64,000 nt of DNA from Prochlorococcus marinus CUG1416 (GCF_017695965.1 NZ_JAAORM010000005.1:372001-436000); one strand, 5' to 3'. Numbered from the stretch's first letter, positions 20,983 through 32,203 are shown. Notes: generated by a model not told the origin, from the letters alone. Translations and numbers: made by a program.

Positions 20983-22182
20983 TTATTTGAGAATTTTAGA
21001 GACAACTCCAGCACCAATAGTACGTCCTCCTTCACGTATTGCGAATCTCATACCTTGTTCAATAGCCACTGGACAAATTAATTCTCCAGTCATTTTGATT
21101 CTGTCGCCTGGCATAACCATTTCAACATTAGAGCCATCATCAGATGTAAATGCTGTAATTTGACCTGTCACGTCAGTTGTCCTGATATAAAATTGTGGTC
21201 TATATCCTGCGAAGAAAGGCGTATGTCTGCCGCCCTCTTCTTTCTTTAGAACATAAACTTCTCCTTCAAACTGAGTATGAGGAGTAATAGATCCTTTCTT
21301 AACTAGTACCATTCCTCTCTCAATATCTTCTTTCTGAACACCACGTAAAAGCAAACCAACATTATCGCCAGCCATACCTTCATCAAGTAGTTTGCGGAAC
21401 ATTTCAACTCCAGTAACAGTTGTTAATCTTGTGTCTCTTATTCCAACTATTTCCACTTCTTCTCCAACCTTAACTTTACCTCTCTCAATTCTTCCAGTAG
21501 CAACAGTACCTCTACCAGTAATTGAGAAAACATCTTCAATTGCCATCAAGAATGGTTTGTCGACTTCTCTTTCTGGTTCAGGAATGCTAGCATCAACTGC
21601 TTTCATTAGTTCTTCAATTTTTGATTCCCAAGTAGAATCACCTTCGAGAGCTTTTAAACCAGAAACTTGAACTATAGGAATATCATCTCCAGGGAAGTCA
21701 TAACTATCTAATAGTTCTCTGATTTCCATTTCAACAAGTTCAATAATTTCTTCATCGTCGACCATATCGCATTTATTTAGAGCTACTACAAGAGCAGGGA
21801 CTCCGACCTGTTTCGCTAAAAGAATATGCTCTTTTGTTTGCGCCATAGGACCGTCTGTAGCTGCGCAAACTAGAATTGCTCCGTCCATTTGAGCTGCTCC
21901 TGTAATCATGTTTTTTACATAATCAGCATGTCCAGGGCAATCGACATGAGCATAATGTCTGCCTTCAGTCTCATATTCGACGTGAGCCGTATTAATAGTA
22001 ATGCCGCGCTCTCTTTCCTCAGGAGCACCATCAATGTCTCCGTAGTCTTGAGCTTGAGCTTGACCTTTTTTTGCTAGTACGTTTGTAATAGCAGCAGTAA
22101 GTGTTGTTTTTCCATGATCAACATGGCCAATAGTACCTATGTTGACATGTGGTTTGTTCCTTTCGAACTTCTCGCGAGCCAT
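20983..22182 (-). CDS. tufA: Translation elongation factor Tu
   Basis: EF-Tu carries aminoacyl-tRNA to the ribosome. The 399-residue product has the G-domain motifs GHVDHGKTT (about 18-26), DCPGHADY (about 81-88) and NKCDMVD (about 136-142), then the two beta-barrel domains. It ends with [15 protein letters not shown]. Codon use is biased toward a few codons, as expected for a highly expressed gene. It lies between fusA and rpsJ in the str operon. I see one complete tuf gene in the window. Confidence 0.98.
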   Translation of the reverse strand: MAREKFERNKPHVNIGTIGHVDHGKTTLTAAITNVLAKKGQAQAQDYGDIDGAPEERERGITINTAHVEYETEGRHYAHVDCPGHADYVKNMITGAAQMDGAILVCAATDGPMAQTKEHILLAKQVGVPALVVALNKCDMVDDEEIIELVEMEIRELLDSYDFPGDDIPIVQVSGLKALEGDSTWESKIEELMKAVDASIPEPEREVDKPFLMAIEDVFSITGRGTVATGRIERGKVKVGEEVEIVGIRDTRLTTVTGVEMFRKLLDEGMAGDNVGLLLRGVQKEDIERGMVLVKKGSITPHTQFEGEVYVLKKEEGGRHTPFFAGYRPQFYIRTTDVTGQITAFTSDDGSNVEMVMPGDRIKMTGELICPVAIEQGMRFAIREGGRTIGAGVVSKILK

Positions 22183-22227
22183 TTTGAATTAAAGAATCGA
22201 GGGTTTAAGAGTGTTTTAGTTTAGAGA

Positions 22228-24303
22228 TCAGGAGTTGCCCTGATTCTTGGAAATGATAGCTTCAGCAACGTTACGAGGAACTTCCTCATAATTTGCGAAC
22301 TCCATTGAAAATATACCCCGACCTTGAGTCATTGATCGGAGTTGAGTGGCATAGCCGAACATTTCGGCTAATGGCACTTTGGCCTGTACCTTAGACAATC
22401 CATCATCAACAGATTGTCCTTCTACTTGACCCCTTCTAGAAGAGAGATCACCAATTACAGATCCAAGAAAGTCGTCAGGACTTTCGACCTCAACTTTCAT
22501 CATAGGCTCTAAGAGGACAGGATTGCATTTTTTAACCCCATCTTTAAAAGCCATGGAACCTGCAATTTTGAAGGCCATTTCAGATGAGTCTACATCGTGG
22601 AATGAACCATCGACTAGTGTTACTTTTACATCAATGAGTGGATAACCGGCAAGAACACCTGATTCACAAGTTTCTTTCATTCCATTAGATGCAGGACCAA
22701 TATACTCTTTCGGTACAGCTCCACCAACAATTTTGTTAACAAATTCAAAACCTTTACCAACTTCAGCAGGTTCCATTTCAATTATTACATGACCATATTG
22801 ACCTTTTCCTCCAGTTTGTCTCGCATATTTACCTTCACCTTTAGAACTAGACCTAATAGTTTCTCTATAAGAAACTTGAGGAGCACCAATATTAGCCTCA
22901 ACTTTAAATTCCCTTAACATTCTGTCAACAAGGATCTCTAGGTGCAACTCTCCCATACCAGCGATTACAGTTTGATTTGTCTCTGGATCTGTACTTACCC
23001 TAAAGGTTGGATCCTCTTCAGATAAAGCTGTTAAAGCTTTTGATAATTTTTCCATATCACCTTTAGTTTTTGGCTCAACTGCCACGGATATAACTGGTTC
23101 TGGAATAAACAATGTCTCCAAGACTATAGGATCTTCTGTATTACATAAAGTGTCACCAGTTGTTGTGTTCTTAAGACCTAATACAGCTCCTAAATCTCCA
23201 GCCCTCAATTCGTCAACCTCCTCTCTTTCATCAGCTTTTAGAATAACTAATCTAGAAATTCTCTCTTTAGCGTCTTTAGTAGAATTCATGACATAACTTC
23301 CTTTTGAAAGAACGCCTGAATACATTCTCACAAATGTTAATTTCCCATAGGGATCTGACATTACTTTGAAAGCTAATGCACTGAAAGGAGCATTGTCATC
23401 TGAAGGTCTAACATCTTCTTTACCACTTGGTAAAACACCTTGTATTGGCTTTACATCAACTGGGGCTGGCAAGTAATCAACAACAGCGTCTAAAACAAGT
23501 TGAACACCTTTATTCTTAAAAGCCGACCCACACAATACAGGTACCAATCCATGTTTTAAAACCCCTTCCCTTATACCTTTTTTAAGTTGTTCTTCAGATA
23601 ATTCTCCTGTTTCGAGAAATATTTCAATTAAATCTTCATCATTTTCTGCAACACTCTCCATCAACTTATTTCTCCATTCAGCAGCTTCCTCCTCCATTTC
23701 AGATGGAATTGGTGCCTCTTCAATATCAGTACCCAAGTCATTTTTGTAAAGATATGCTTTGTTAGCAACTAAATCAATAATGCCTGTGAGATCACCTTCA
23801 GCTCCAATAGGTAGCTGAATTGGGAGTGCATTTGCCTTTAGTCGATCTTTAATTTGCTTATTAACTTTTAAAAAATCTGCGCCAGTTCTGTCCATTTTGT
23901 TAACAAAAACCATTCTTGGGACAGAGTATCTATCTGCCTGACGCCAAACTGTTTCAGATTGAGGCTGCACTCCACCTACCGCGCAAAATACAGCTATGAC
24001 TCCATCCAAGACGCGCATTGATCTTTCTACTTCAATGGTAAAGTCAACGTGCCCTGGAGTATCTATAATATTAATTCTGTGATCTTGCCAACTAGTAGAT
24101 ATTGCAGCAGCAGTAATAGTTATTCCTCTTTCTCTTTCTTGAGCCATCCAATCTGTTACGGCAGCACCATCATGAACCTCTCCTATCTTGTGGACGACAC
24201 CTGAATAAAACAAGATTCTTTCAGTAGTTGTTGTCTTACCTGCATCAATATGAGCGGCTATACCTATATTCCTTACTCGCTGTAGGGGAAAGTCGCGTGC
24301 CAA
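22228..24303 (-). CDS. fusA: Translation elongation factor G (TTG start)
   Basis: EF-G is the GTPase that drives ribosomal translocation. An ATG-initiated frame would begin at 24348, but its first 15 residues are hydrophobic and unlike the family. A TTG at 24303 gives the expected 691-residue protein starting (M)[24 protein letters not shown], and a GGAG lies eight bases before it. The motifs [20 protein letters not shown] and [10 protein letters not shown] are present, and all five EF-G domains follow, ending near [17 protein letters not shown]. It is the third gene of rpsL-rpsG-fusA-tufA-rpsJ. Confidence 0.96.
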   Translation of the reverse strand: MARDFPLQRVRNIGIAAHIDAGKTTTTERILFYSGVVHKIGEVHDGAAVTDWMAQERERGITITAAAISTSWQDHRINIIDTPGHVDFTIEVERSMRVLDGVIAVFCAVGGVQPQSETVWRQADRYSVPRMVFVNKMDRTGADFLKVNKQIKDRLKANALPIQLPIGAEGDLTGIIDLVANKAYLYKNDLGTDIEEAPIPSEMEEEAAEWRNKLMESVAENDEDLIEIFLETGELSEEQLKKGIREGVLKHGLVPVLCGSAFKNKGVQLVLDAVVDYLPAPVDVKPIQGVLPSGKEDVRPSDDNAPFSALAFKVMSDPYGKLTFVRMYSGVLSKGSYVMNSTKDAKERISRLVILKADEREEVDELRAGDLGAVLGLKNTTTGDTLCNTEDPIVLETLFIPEPVISVAVEPKTKGDMEKLSKALTALSEEDPTFRVSTDPETNQTVIAGMGELHLEILVDRMLREFKVEANIGAPQVSYRETIRSSSKGEGKYARQTGGKGQYGHVIIEMEPAEVGKGFEFVNKIVGGAVPKEYIGPASNGMKETCESGVLAGYPLIDVKVTLVDGSFHDVDSSEMAFKIAGSMAFKDGVKKCNPVLLEPMMKVEVESPDDFLGSVIGDLSSRRGQVEGQSVDDGLSKVQAKVPLAEMFGYATQLRSMTQGRGIFSMEFANYEEVPRNVAEAIISKNQGNS

Positions 24304-24311
24304 TTTTAAAA

Positions 24312-24315
24312 CTCC
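24312..24315 (-). promoter_or_regulatory. Ribosome binding site deciding the fusA TTG start
   Basis: On the minus strand GGAG lies eight bases before the TTG at 24303-24301. The upstream ATG at 24348 has no comparable site. This supports the TTG start and the 691-residue EF-G. Confidence 0.7.
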
Positions 24316-24401
24316 AAATAAAATAATTTTTAGATAATTATAGTTCACCCTAAAAGTAAACTTTTATAATAATAAACTACTTAAGTACCTTTTTGACGAA
24401 A

Positions 24402-24872
24402 TTAATATCTGTAATGTGCAAAAGCTTTATTAGCTTCAGCCATTTTATGAGTGTCTTCTCTTTTTTTAACAGCACTACCAGTTTCATTTGCTGCATCCAT
24501 CAACTCACCAGCAAGTTTCTGGGACATACTTTTGCCATTTCTTGCACGTGAGAATGTAACAAGCCATCTTAATGCCATAGCTGTACCCCTCTCTTGGCGT
24601 ACTTCCATAGGTACTTGATATGTGGCACCACCAACTCTTCTAGCTCTTACTTCGACAAGGGGAGTAGCATTTTTAACAGCTGTTTCAAATAATTCGACTG
24701 CATTCGCGCCAGTTCTCTCGCTTATTATAGAAAAAGCATCAGACAATATTCTTTGAGCTGTAGATTTTTTACCATGTTTCATCAATCGAGAAATCATCAT
24801 TGAAGCTAAGCGACTATTAAATTGAGGATCTGGAAGAACTGGTCTTTTTACTGCTGCATTACGACGTGACAT
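24402..24872 (-). CDS. rpsG: 30S ribosomal protein S7
   Basis: S7 nucleates assembly of the 30S head by binding the 3' major domain of 16S rRNA. The 156-residue product has [18 protein letters not shown] at the start, the conserved [25 protein letters not shown] segment (about 67-91) and ends [14 protein letters not shown]. The length is normal. It lies 25 bases downstream of rpsL and 98 bases upstream of fusA in the str operon. Confidence 0.97.
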   Translation of the reverse strand: MSRRNAAVKRPVLPDPQFNSRLASMMISRLMKHGKKSTAQRILSDAFSIISERTGANAVELFETAVKNATPLVEVRARRVGGATYQVPMEVRQERGTAMALRWLVTFSRARNGKSMSQKLAGELMDAANETGSAVKKREDTHKMAEANKAFAHYRY

Positions 24873-24897
24873 GTTTTTAAAAAGTGCTGTTTACAAA

Positions 24898-25272
24898 TTA
24901 ATCTTTTGGAGCTTTTGCTCCATACTTAGATCTGGATTGACGTCTATCTTTGACTCCAGCCGTATCTAAAGTTCCTCTTATTATATGATATCTAACTCCT
25001 GGTAAATCCTTAACTCTTCCACCCCTAAGTAGTACTACAGAGTGTTCTTGCAAATTATGTCCAATTCCCGGAATATAAGCCGTTACTTCAAAACCGGAAG
25101 TTAATCTTACCCTTGCAACTTTTCTTAGAGCTGAATTAGGTTTTTTGGGTGTTGATGTATAAACTCTTGTACATACCCCTCTCCTCTCAGGGCAGGCTTT
25201 TAATGCAGGTGATTTTGTTTTCCTAGTCAGACGTTTCCTTTCTGAACCTATTAATTGTGAGATGGTGGGCAT
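24898..25272 (-). CDS. rpsL: 30S ribosomal protein S12
   Basis: S12 lies at the decoding centre and controls translational accuracy. The 124-residue product contains the conserved [17 protein letters not shown] (about 41-57), [30 protein letters not shown] and the basic C terminus [13 protein letters not shown]. It is the first gene of the str operon; its promoter should lie in 25273-25467, which it shares with the divergent gltB. Confidence 0.97.
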   Translation of the reverse strand: MPTISQLIGSERKRLTRKTKSPALKACPERRGVCTRVYTSTPKKPNSALRKVARVRLTSGFEVTAYIPGIGHNLQEHSVVLLRGGRVKDLPGVRYHIIRGTLDTAGVKDRRQSRSKYGAKAPKD

Positions 25273-25424
25273 CTATTATATTTAGATAAAAATAAACATT
25301 TATTCATCATAACCTTTTACGAGCACAAACTTAAAGTTTTTAATCATATTTTTTTTAAAATTTGTGAAATTAAAATTCTTTGGTAAATATTCATTATCTT
25401 TAGATTTATTTTCATATTTATTTT

Positions 25425-25430
25425 TATAAT
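25425..25430 (+). promoter_or_regulatory. Possible -10 box of gltB
   Basis: A TATAAT hexamer ends 37 bases before the gltB ATG and would place the transcript start near 25437. The -35 region is not clear. A degenerate GTA-N8-TTA at 25383-25396 has only one good half of the NtcA consensus GTA-N8-TAC, so NtcA control is not supported. Confidence 0.4.
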
Positions 25431-25467
25431 GGAAATATGTAAATAACTAAATAGAATTTAATAATCT

Positions 25468-28400
25468 ATGGGAGAGGGTATCAAAAGAATCGTTGGACCA
25501 TATAAAGATAGTTATTCCCCAAATGGAATAATTGGTGAGAAAGATGCCTGTGGAGTTGGTTTCATAGCAAATGTTAAAGGGATAGAAAGCAACTGGATCC
25601 TTAAACAATCCCTGAAGGGCCTTAACTGCATGGAGCATAGAGGAGGTTGTGGAGGAGATAGTGATTCAGGAGATGGAGCAGGCATTTTATGTTCAATTCC
25701 ATGGAAATTGTTAGAAGAAGAAATGAATATTAAAAATAAACAAGACTGTTATAGAGGTTTAGGCATGGTTTTTATGCCTAATAAAAAAGAGAAAATTGAA
25801 GAATGTAAATCAATATGTGAGGAGGAAGCAAAAAAATTAAGCTTCAGCAATACATCTTGGAGAACAGTACCTGTTAATAATGAAATATTAGGTCCTTTAG
25901 CTAAAGCAAATGCCCCATTCATAAGTCAGTGGATTTTATTCATAGATAAAAAAGATAACAATGATATTGAAAGGCTTTTATTTCAATTAAGGAAAAGAAT
26001 TGAGAAAAAGATAAGAGAAAGTTTTAAAAACCATGTTGGGGATTGTGAATTTTATTTTGCCTCACTAAGTTCTCAAACAGTTGTATACAAAGGTATGGTT
26101 CGTTCTGAAATATTATCTGAGTTTTATCAAGACTTAAAAGAAGAGAGTTTTAAAGTCTCATTTTCCGTTTACCATAGGAGGTTTAGTACTAATACACTTC
26201 CAAAATGGCCACTAGCTCAGCCGATGAGATTCTTAGGTCATAACGGAGAAATTAATACTCTCTTAGGTAATATCAACTGGGCTAAAGCTTCAGAAACACA
26301 CATAGATGATTTTTGGGGAGAGTTATCTAACGAAATTAAACCAATCGTAGATATAAATAAAAGTGATTCATCAAATCTTGATGCAACCCTTGAAATCAAT
26401 ATTCGATCAGGCCAACCAATCACTGATTCATTATTAAAACTTGTTCCTGAAGCATTTAGAGATCAACCAGAACTTGAACAGAGAGGAGATATAAAAGCTT
26501 TTTATGAATATTCTGCAAGCCTACAAGAAGCGTGGGATGGCCCCGCACTCCTTGTATTTGCTGATGGAAATTTTGTAGGAGCAACACTTGATAGGAATGG
26601 CCTAAGACCAGCAAGATATTCAATCACAAATGATGGTTTTGTAATAATGGGTTCTGAAACAGGAGTAGTAGATATTGAAGAGGAAAGAATCATAGAAAAA
26701 GGTCGATTAGGACCGGGACAAATGTTGGCAGTTGATTTTCATAAAAATAAAATCCTAAGAAATTGGGAGGTAAAATCTGAAGCAGCTCAAAGGCATGATT
26801 ATAAAAATTTACTAAGTAATAGGACTATAAAAATTGAGAATAGTGAATGGTTTAAAGACTGCAAACTAAAAGACCTTGAGTTGTTACAACAACAAACTGC
26901 GTACGGTTTTTCAGCAGAAGATAATGATCTTATCTTAGATTCAATGTCTTCATTAGCCAAAGAGCCTACCTATTGCATGGGCGACGATATTCCATTAGCA
27001 GTGCTTTCTTCAAAGCCACATATTTTATATGACTATTTCAAGCAAAGATTTGCGCAAGTCACAAATCCTCCTATTGACCCTCTGAGAGAAAAACTGGTAA
27101 TGAGTTTAGAGATGCATCTTGGAGAAAGATGTACACCATTTGAGATTAAAGATCCTAAACCTTTTGTTCATTTACAAAGTCCAATACTCAATGAGGAAGA
27201 ACTCATTTCCATTGAAAAATCAAAAATTAAATCTCAAAAAATTTCAAGTTTGTTTGATATTGAGGAAGGTGTTCAAGGCTTAGAGAAGCAATTAAAAGCA
27301 ATTTGTAAACAGAGTGAGCTCTCTATAAAAGAAGGTTGCTCTTTAATTATTATTTCTGATAAGGGAATTAATCCTAAAAAGACTTTTATTCCTCCTTTAC
27401 TTGCTGTTGGAGCAATTCATCATTATCTTCTAAAAAAAGAAATCAGGCTAAAAGCTTCACTAATTATTGAAACAGGTCAATGTTGGAGTACACATCACTT
27501 GGCTTGTTTGATTGGTTATGGTGCAAGCGCTGTTTGCCCTTGGTTGACCTTCGAAGCAGGTAGACACTGGTTAAAACATCCAAAAACACAAAAACTCATT
27601 GATAGCAAAAAAATAAATCCATTATCAATAATTAACGTTCAAGAAAATATTAAAAAAGCTTTAGAAGACGGTCTAAGAAAAATTCTTTCAAAAATAGGTA
27701 TTTCACTTTTATCTAGTTACCATGGCGCACAAATTTTTGAAGCTGTAGGCCTTGGATCAGATTTAATAAGAATTGCTTTTGATGGTACAACAAGCCGTAT
27801 CGCTGGCATAACATTAAAAGAATTAACTAATGAAACACTTTCAATACATACTAAAGCCTACCCAGAGATCGATTTAAAGAAATTAGAATTCTTAGGATTT
27901 GTACAATTTAGAAATAATGGAGAATATCATTCCAATAACCCGGAGATGTCCAAAGTTTTACATTCAGCTGTAAAACAAGGACCAGGATACGATCATTTTG
28001 AAACTTACAAAAAACTCATTAGTAATAGACCCACAACATCTCTAAGAGATTTACTAACAATTAATTCAAAAAGAAAAAGCATTCCATTAGAGGAAGTTGA
28101 AAGTGTTGAATCAATTTGCAAAAGGTTCTGTACTGGAGGAATGAGTTTGGGTGCTTTATCAAGAGAAGCACATGAAGTGTTAGCAGTTGCAATGAATAGA
28201 ATTGGTGGAAAAAGTAATAGTGGAGAAGGGGGAGAAGATCCAGCTCGTTTTAATGTTTTAAATGATATCGATGAAAATACTCAATCAGCGACATTGCCCT
28301 TTATTAAAGGTCTAGAAAATGGAGACACCGCATGCTCAGCTATTAAACAAATAGCATCAGGTAGATTTGGAGTTACACCTGAATATCTAAGAAGTGGTAA

Positions 28401-30042
28401 ACAACTCGAAATTAAAATGGCTCAAGGTGCAAAACCTGGAGAAGGGGGACAATTGCCTGGTCCAAAAGTTGATTCTTACATCGCAAAACTAAGAAATAGT
28501 AAACCTGGAGTAGCTCTAATATCTCCTCCCCCGCATCATGATATTTATTCAATTGAAGATTTAGCTCAACTTATCCATGACTTACACCAAGTTCATCCAA
28601 AAGCAAAAGTGAGCGTTAAACTTGTTTCTGAAATTGGGATAGGCACTATTGCTGCCGGAGTAAGCAAAGCTAATGCAGATGTAATTCAAATTTCAGGCCA
28701 TGACGGAGGTACAGGTGCTTCACCACTAAGTTCTATTAAACATGCAGGTTTACCATGGGAACTAGGTGTTGCTGAGGTTCATAAATCTCTCTTAGAGAAT
28801 AACTTACGTGAAAGAGTAATTTTGAGAACTGATGGAGGTCTTAAAACAGGATGGGATGTAGTTATTGCAGCTTTACTTGGTGCTGAAGAATACGGTTTCG
28901 GTTCTGTAGCGATGATTGCTGAAGGATGCATAATGGCTCGGGTTTGTCATACAAACAAGTGTCCTGTTGGAGTTGCCACTCAAAAAGAAGAATTAAGAAA
29001 AAGATTTAAAGGTATTCCAGAAAATGTTGTCAATTTTTTCTTGTATATTGCTGAAGAAGTAAGACAGATAATGAGTAGTATCGGTGTTTCTAATATGGAA
29101 GAACTGATTGGTAATCAAGAATTCCTTTCTGCAAGAAATATCTCTCTTCCAAAAACTTCTAATATCGATCTTTCTTCTTTAGTAAATAATAAACAACCAA
29201 CCACTGATAGATCATGGTTAAAACATTCAAAAAATGCTCATAGTAATGGTTCTGTATTAGAAGATGAGTTTTTGTCTGATACTGAATTTATAGATTCAAT
29301 TAAAAATCATGAAAAATTAACCAAAGAAATTGAGATAAAAAATACAGATAGAAGTGTTTGTGCGAAAATAGCTGGCGAAATTGCAGAGATTCATGGCAAC
29401 ACTGGCTTCAATGGCGAACTCAACTTAAATTTCAAAGGATATGCAGGACAAAGCTTTGGTGCCTTTTTATTGAAGGGAATGAATGTTCAACTAATCGGAG
29501 AAGCTAATGATTATGTTTGTAAAGGAATGAATGGAGGAATACTCACAATAATTCCACCAAAAATAGATAAAACCTCCTCCGAACAAGTCATCCTGGGAAA
29601 TACTTGCCTTTATGGAGCAACAGGTGGGAAATTATTTGCATTAGGAAAATCGGGAGAAAGATTTGCGGTAAGAAATAGTGGTGCCACAGCAGTAACAGAG
29701 GGAGCAGGTGATCATTGTTGTGAATACATGACTGGTGGGAAAGTAGTTATTCTAGGTTCCACAGGAAGAAATATTGGTGCGGGAATGACTGGTGGAATAG
29801 CTTTTATAATCGATGAGAATAATGATTTAAGTAATAAAGTTAATAAGGAAATAGTTAGCATTCATAAAATAACTTCATCAAAGCAGGAAGATATCTTATT
29901 TGACATTATTAGAGAATATCGAGCAAAAACAAATAGCTTAAAGGCTGCCAAAATAATTGAAAATTGGTCTCATTTCAAGAGTACTTTCAAATTAATTGTT
30001 CCCCCAAGCGAAGAAGAGATGCTTGGCATAAAGAAAATGTAA
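25468..30042 (+). CDS. gltB: Ferredoxin-dependent glutamate synthase (Fd-GOGAT)
   Basis: This enzyme makes two glutamates from glutamine and 2-oxoglutarate using reduced ferredoxin, completing ammonium assimilation with glutamine synthetase. The 1524-residue protein begins with a propeptide of about 27 residues before Cys28 in KDACGVGF, the expected N-terminal nucleophile of the glutaminase domain (about 28-420). A central domain follows, then the FMN-binding synthase domain with GGMSLGALSREAHE and the 3Fe-4S motif CIMARVCHTNKC (C-x5-C-x4-C, about 1152-1163). The C-terminal beta-helix GXGXG domain ends the protein. No gltD-like small subunit is adjacent, which favours the ferredoxin type (gltS/glsF in some genomes). 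The next gene starts immediately after the stop. Confidence 0.95.
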   Translation: MGEGIKRIVGPYKDSYSPNGIIGEKDACGVGFIANVKGIESNWILKQSLKGLNCMEHRGGCGGDSDSGDGAGILCSIPWKLLEEEMNIKNKQDCYRGLGMVFMPNKKEKIEECKSICEEEAKKLSFSNTSWRTVPVNNEILGPLAKANAPFISQWILFIDKKDNNDIERLLFQLRKRIEKKIRESFKNHVGDCEFYFASLSSQTVVYKGMVRSEILSEFYQDLKEESFKVSFSVYHRRFSTNTLPKWPLAQPMRFLGHNGEINTLLGNINWAKASETHIDDFWGELSNEIKPIVDINKSDSSNLDATLEINIRSGQPITDSLLKLVPEAFRDQPELEQRGDIKAFYEYSASLQEAWDGPALLVFADGNFVGATLDRNGLRPARYSITNDGFVIMGSETGVVDIEEERIIEKGRLGPGQMLAVDFHKNKILRNWEVKSEAAQRHDYKNLLSNRTIKIENSEWFKDCKLKDLELLQQQTAYGFSAEDNDLILDSMSSLAKEPTYCMGDDIPLAVLSSKPHILYDYFKQRFAQVTNPPIDPLREKLVMSLEMHLGERCTPFEIKDPKPFVHLQSPILNEEELISIEKSKIKSQKISSLFDIEEGVQGLEKQLKAICKQSELSIKEGCSLIIISDKGINPKKTFIPPLLAVGAIHHYLLKKEIRLKASLIIETGQCWSTHHLACLIGYGASAVCPWLTFEAGRHWLKHPKTQKLIDSKKINPLSIINVQENIKKALEDGLRKILSKIGISLLSSYHGAQIFEAVGLGSDLIRIAFDGTTSRIAGITLKELTNETLSIHTKAYPEIDLKKLEFLGFVQFRNNGEYHSNNPEMSKVLHSAVKQGPGYDHFETYKKLISNRPTTSLRDLLTINSKRKSIPLEEVESVESICKRFCTGGMSLGALSREAHEVLAVAMNRIGGKSNSGEGGEDPARFNVLNDIDENTQSATLPFIKGLENGDTACSAIKQIASGRFGVTPEYLRSGKQLEIKMAQGAKPGEGGQLPGPKVDSYIAKLRNSKPGVALISPPPHHDIYSIEDLAQLIHDLHQVHPKAKVSVKLVSEIGIGTIAAGVSKANADVIQISGHDGGTGASPLSSIKHAGLPWELGVAEVHKSLLENNLRERVILRTDGGLKTGWDVVIAALLGAEEYGFGSVAMIAEGCIMARVCHTNKCPVGVATQKEELRKRFKGIPENVVNFFLYIAEEVRQIMSSIGVSNMEELIGNQEFLSARNISLPKTSNIDLSSLVNNKQPTTDRSWLKHSKNAHSNGSVLEDEFLSDTEFIDSIKNHEKLTKEIEIKNTDRSVCAKIAGEIAEIHGNTGFNGELNLNFKGYAGQSFGAFLLKGMNVQLIGEANDYVCKGMNGGILTIIPPKIDKTSSEQVILGNTCLYGATGGKLFALGKSGERFAVRNSGATAVTEGAGDHCCEYMTGGKVVILGSTGRNIGAGMTGGIAFIIDENNDLSNKVNKEIVSIHKITSSKQEDILFDIIREYRAKTNSLKAAKIIENWSHFKSTFKLIVPPSEEEMLGIKKM

Positions 30043-30336
30043 ATGCCTTTCTTTGTAAAAACTGAAATTATAAAAAAAGAATACTTAATTAATAATGATT
30101 TAAAACGAAAAATAATTAACGAACATATTGATTGGATAAAAAAATTAAAAAAAGAGGGAATTAATATAAAAAGTGGTTTTTTGGTAGATGAGTTAAATAG
30201 GCCAGGTGAAGGAGGATTACTAATTCTTGAGATGAATAATTATAAAAATGCACTAAAAATCATTAAGAATGATCCAATGATTAAAAATGATCTAGTTGAA
30301 TGGAAATTAAATCAGTGGATAGACTCAAATAAATGA
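30043..30336 (+). CDS. YCII-like small protein downstream of gltB
   Basis: The 97-residue product resembles YCII/YciI domains, small dimeric alpha/beta proteins of mostly unknown function. Seen features are the initial beta strand MPFFVKTEI, a central helix with NEHIDWIKKLKKEG, the GEGGLLILEM strand and a C-terminal NDLVEWKLNQW. The ATG follows the gltB TAA directly with no gap, so expression is almost certainly tied to gltB. Whether it acts in nitrogen assimilation is unknown; the pairing is the only hint. The stop is six bases from the opposing lipA stop. Confidence 0.7.
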   Translation: MPFFVKTEIIKKEYLINNDLKRKIINEHIDWIKKLKKEGINIKSGFLVDELNRPGEGGLLILEMNNYKNALKIIKNDPMIKNDLVEWKLNQWIDSNK

Positions 30337-30342
30337 AAATAA

Positions 30343-31236
30343 TTATCTTGGATACTTTTTCATAAGTTTTTGAATCTCTTCAGCATGGTAACTGCTTCGA
30401 GTTAAAGGAGAACTAACTACTTGCATAAAGTCCAAATCTTTTTCCCCGAAAACTTTAAAGTAATTAAATTTTGAGGGACTCACAAATCTTTGAACAGGTA
30501 AATGATTAGGGCCAGGAGATAAATATTGACCAATAGTAACAATATCAACAAAATTACTTTTTAAATCCTTAAGAAGACTTAAGACCTCCTCATCTTTTTC
30601 CCCTAAACCAAGCATAAAGCCTGACTTTGTATAAACTTTGGGAGAATATTCTCTGGTTCTTTTAAGTAACTCAAGACTTCTCTCATATTTACCCTGAGGT
30701 CTAACTTTTTTATATAGCGAAGTCACAGTCTCAATATTATGGTTTAAAACGTTTGGATTTGAATCAAGAACTTTTTCAAGAGCTTTCCAGTTACCACAAA
30801 AATCAGGAATTAAAAGCTCAATAGTAGTTTCAGGAGATTTTTTTCTTACTTGATAAACACATTCAAAAAATTGAGATGCACCACCATCCTCAAGATCATC
30901 TCTATTAACTGATGTGATTACAACATGTTTAAGCTTCATTCTATAAACGGCTTCTGCTAGACGATATGATTCTGTTGGATCTAATTCTCTTGTAGATTTA
31001 TCAAAATCAATATCGCAATATGGACATGCCCTAGTACAGCCAGGACCCATTATTAGGAAAGTGGCTGTTCCACTAGCAAAACATTCACCAATATTTGGAC
31101 AGCTTGCTTCTTGACATACAGTATTGAGATTTAAATCATTTAACAAATTTGCAGTATTCCCAATTCTCTCAACTTGCGGAGCTTTTACTCTTAACCAATC
31201 AGGTTTTGAAATTAAAATATTAGGATTATTAGTCAA
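30343..31236 (-). CDS. lipA: Lipoyl synthase
   Basis: LipA is a radical SAM enzyme that inserts two sulfurs into octanoyl groups on lipoate-dependent proteins such as pyruvate dehydrogenase. The 297-residue product has the auxiliary cluster motif [12 protein letters not shown] (C-x4-C-x5-C, about 41-52) and the radical SAM motif CTRACPYC (CxxxCxxC, about 72-79). Further family segments are [16 protein letters not shown] and [16 protein letters not shown], with the conserved RSSYHAEE near the C terminus. The start at 31236 borders a 291-base intergenic region that also serves the divergent resolvase-like gene. Confidence 0.95.
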   Translation of the reverse strand: MTNNPNILISKPDWLRVKAPQVERIGNTANLLNDLNLNTVCQEASCPNIGECFASGTATFLIMGPGCTRACPYCDIDFDKSTRELDPTESYRLAEAVYRMKLKHVVITSVNRDDLEDGGASQFFECVYQVRKKSPETTIELLIPDFCGNWKALEKVLDSNPNVLNHNIETVTSLYKKVRPQGKYERSLELLKRTREYSPKVYTKSGFMLGLGEKDEEVLSLLKDLKSNFVDIVTIGQYLSPGPNHLPVQRFVSPSKFNYFKVFGEKDLDFMQVVSSPLTRSSYHAEEIQKLMKKYPR

Positions 31237-31500
31237 ATTAATTGTTCTGGCCTGTAATTTTATTTTACTAAAAACAATTTGAATTAACTATTAATAATTT
31301 CAAAAATGAAGCCTATTCAAAAGAAGTCAAAAAATAAATGAATTTAAATAGTCCATTGAAAATTTAAAAAATCCTAATTCAAGTTACTAATTACAAAATA
31401 TTTCTGTTCTATCAACTAAACATAAAACAGTATTTAGAACGTTATTTTTAATACTGATATCAGGACATATTAATTAAACACGTGATTAATAAATCATTGT

Positions 31501-31506
31501 TATAAT
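31501..31506 (+). promoter_or_regulatory. Possible extended -10 promoter of the resolvase-like gene
   Basis: TATAAT is preceded by TGT, giving an extended TGnTATAAT -10 element 21 bases before the GTG start at 31528. The leader would be only about 15 bases. The remainder of 31237-31500 is AT-rich and shows no gene. Confidence 0.4.
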
Positions 31507-31527
31507 TAAAGATTTTTGTACTAAAAA

Positions 31528-32202
31528 GTGTTTTTTTATTTATTTATTGGTACAGTAAAAAATATATGTAATAAAACATTGACTTTTAAATTCAAAAGAA
31601 AACGGCTTTTACTATCTAAAAAAAATAAAAACTCTAAATCCATTGGATATGCTAGAGCTACTCATAATGAATTTGAATATTTAGAGGAGCAAATAAAAAA
31701 ATTAAAGGAAGAGGGTTGCAGTGTAATATTTTCTGAATTTATAAGTTTAGATGAAGGAATCAAACCTCAACTCAATAAAGCTATAAATTGTTTATCTAAA
31801 GGCGATGAATTAATAATAACTCAGCTTGATCGAGCATTTAAAAATAAAAAAGAATGTTTGGTCACAATAAATAAACTCATTAATAATGATATTAAATTGC
31901 GTACTTTGACTGGTTTTTTCGCGGCTAATGCATCTTCTAACAAAAATTCTTCAATTTTTAAGATTTTATATGAATTAGATAATTTAGAAGACAGCAGTTT
32001 AGATGAAAGAAAAAAAGAAAAACTATTACGTAGAAAATTATCTGGAAATAATCTGGGAGGAAGGCCCAAGATAAGTACTTTAAAAGAATCTCTAGTTATC
32101 AGATTGCGTAATGAGGGATATTCATATCGATCAATCAGATCACAAACAGGAATTGCATTGTCAACAATAAGAAGAATAATTTTGGAGGGAAAATTAACCT
32201 AA
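31528..32202 (+). CDS. Serine-resolvase-like protein lacking the catalytic serine
   Basis: The 224-residue protein has the layout of a resolvase/invertase: an N-terminal catalytic-type domain (about 37-150), a GNNLGGRP linker (about 176-183) and a C-terminal helix-turn-helix with LRNEGYSYRSIRSQTGIALSTIRRI (about 190-217). In active enzymes the nucleophile sits in YARVST. Here the sequence is YARATH (41-46), with Thr45 in place of the serine. The later LDR of the active site is kept (LDRAFKN), but the usual following arginine is not. The protein is therefore more likely a DNA-binding regulator or a decayed recombinase than a working one. The GTG start is uncertain; the first about 35 residues are unlike the family. 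A small gene follows after one base. Confidence 0.72.
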   Translation: MFFYLFIGTVKNICNKTLTFKFKRKRLLLSKKNKNSKSIGYARATHNEFEYLEEQIKKLKEEGCSVIFSEFISLDEGIKPQLNKAINCLSKGDELIITQLDRAFKNKKECLVTINKLINNDIKLRTLTGFFAANASSNKNSSIFKILYELDNLEDSSLDERKKEKLLRRKLSGNNLGGRPKISTLKESLVIRLRNEGYSYRSIRSQTGIALSTIRRIILEGKLT

Positions 32203-32203
32203 A

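Noticed and set aside
24304-24348. Longer N terminus of EF-G from the upstream ATG
   Set aside because: The extra residues are hydrophobic and unconserved, and a GGAG-preceded TTG gives the normal family start.
25383-25396. NtcA box upstream of gltB
   Set aside because: The match is GTA-N8-TTA with only one good half-site, and its distance to the candidate -10 box is not ideal.
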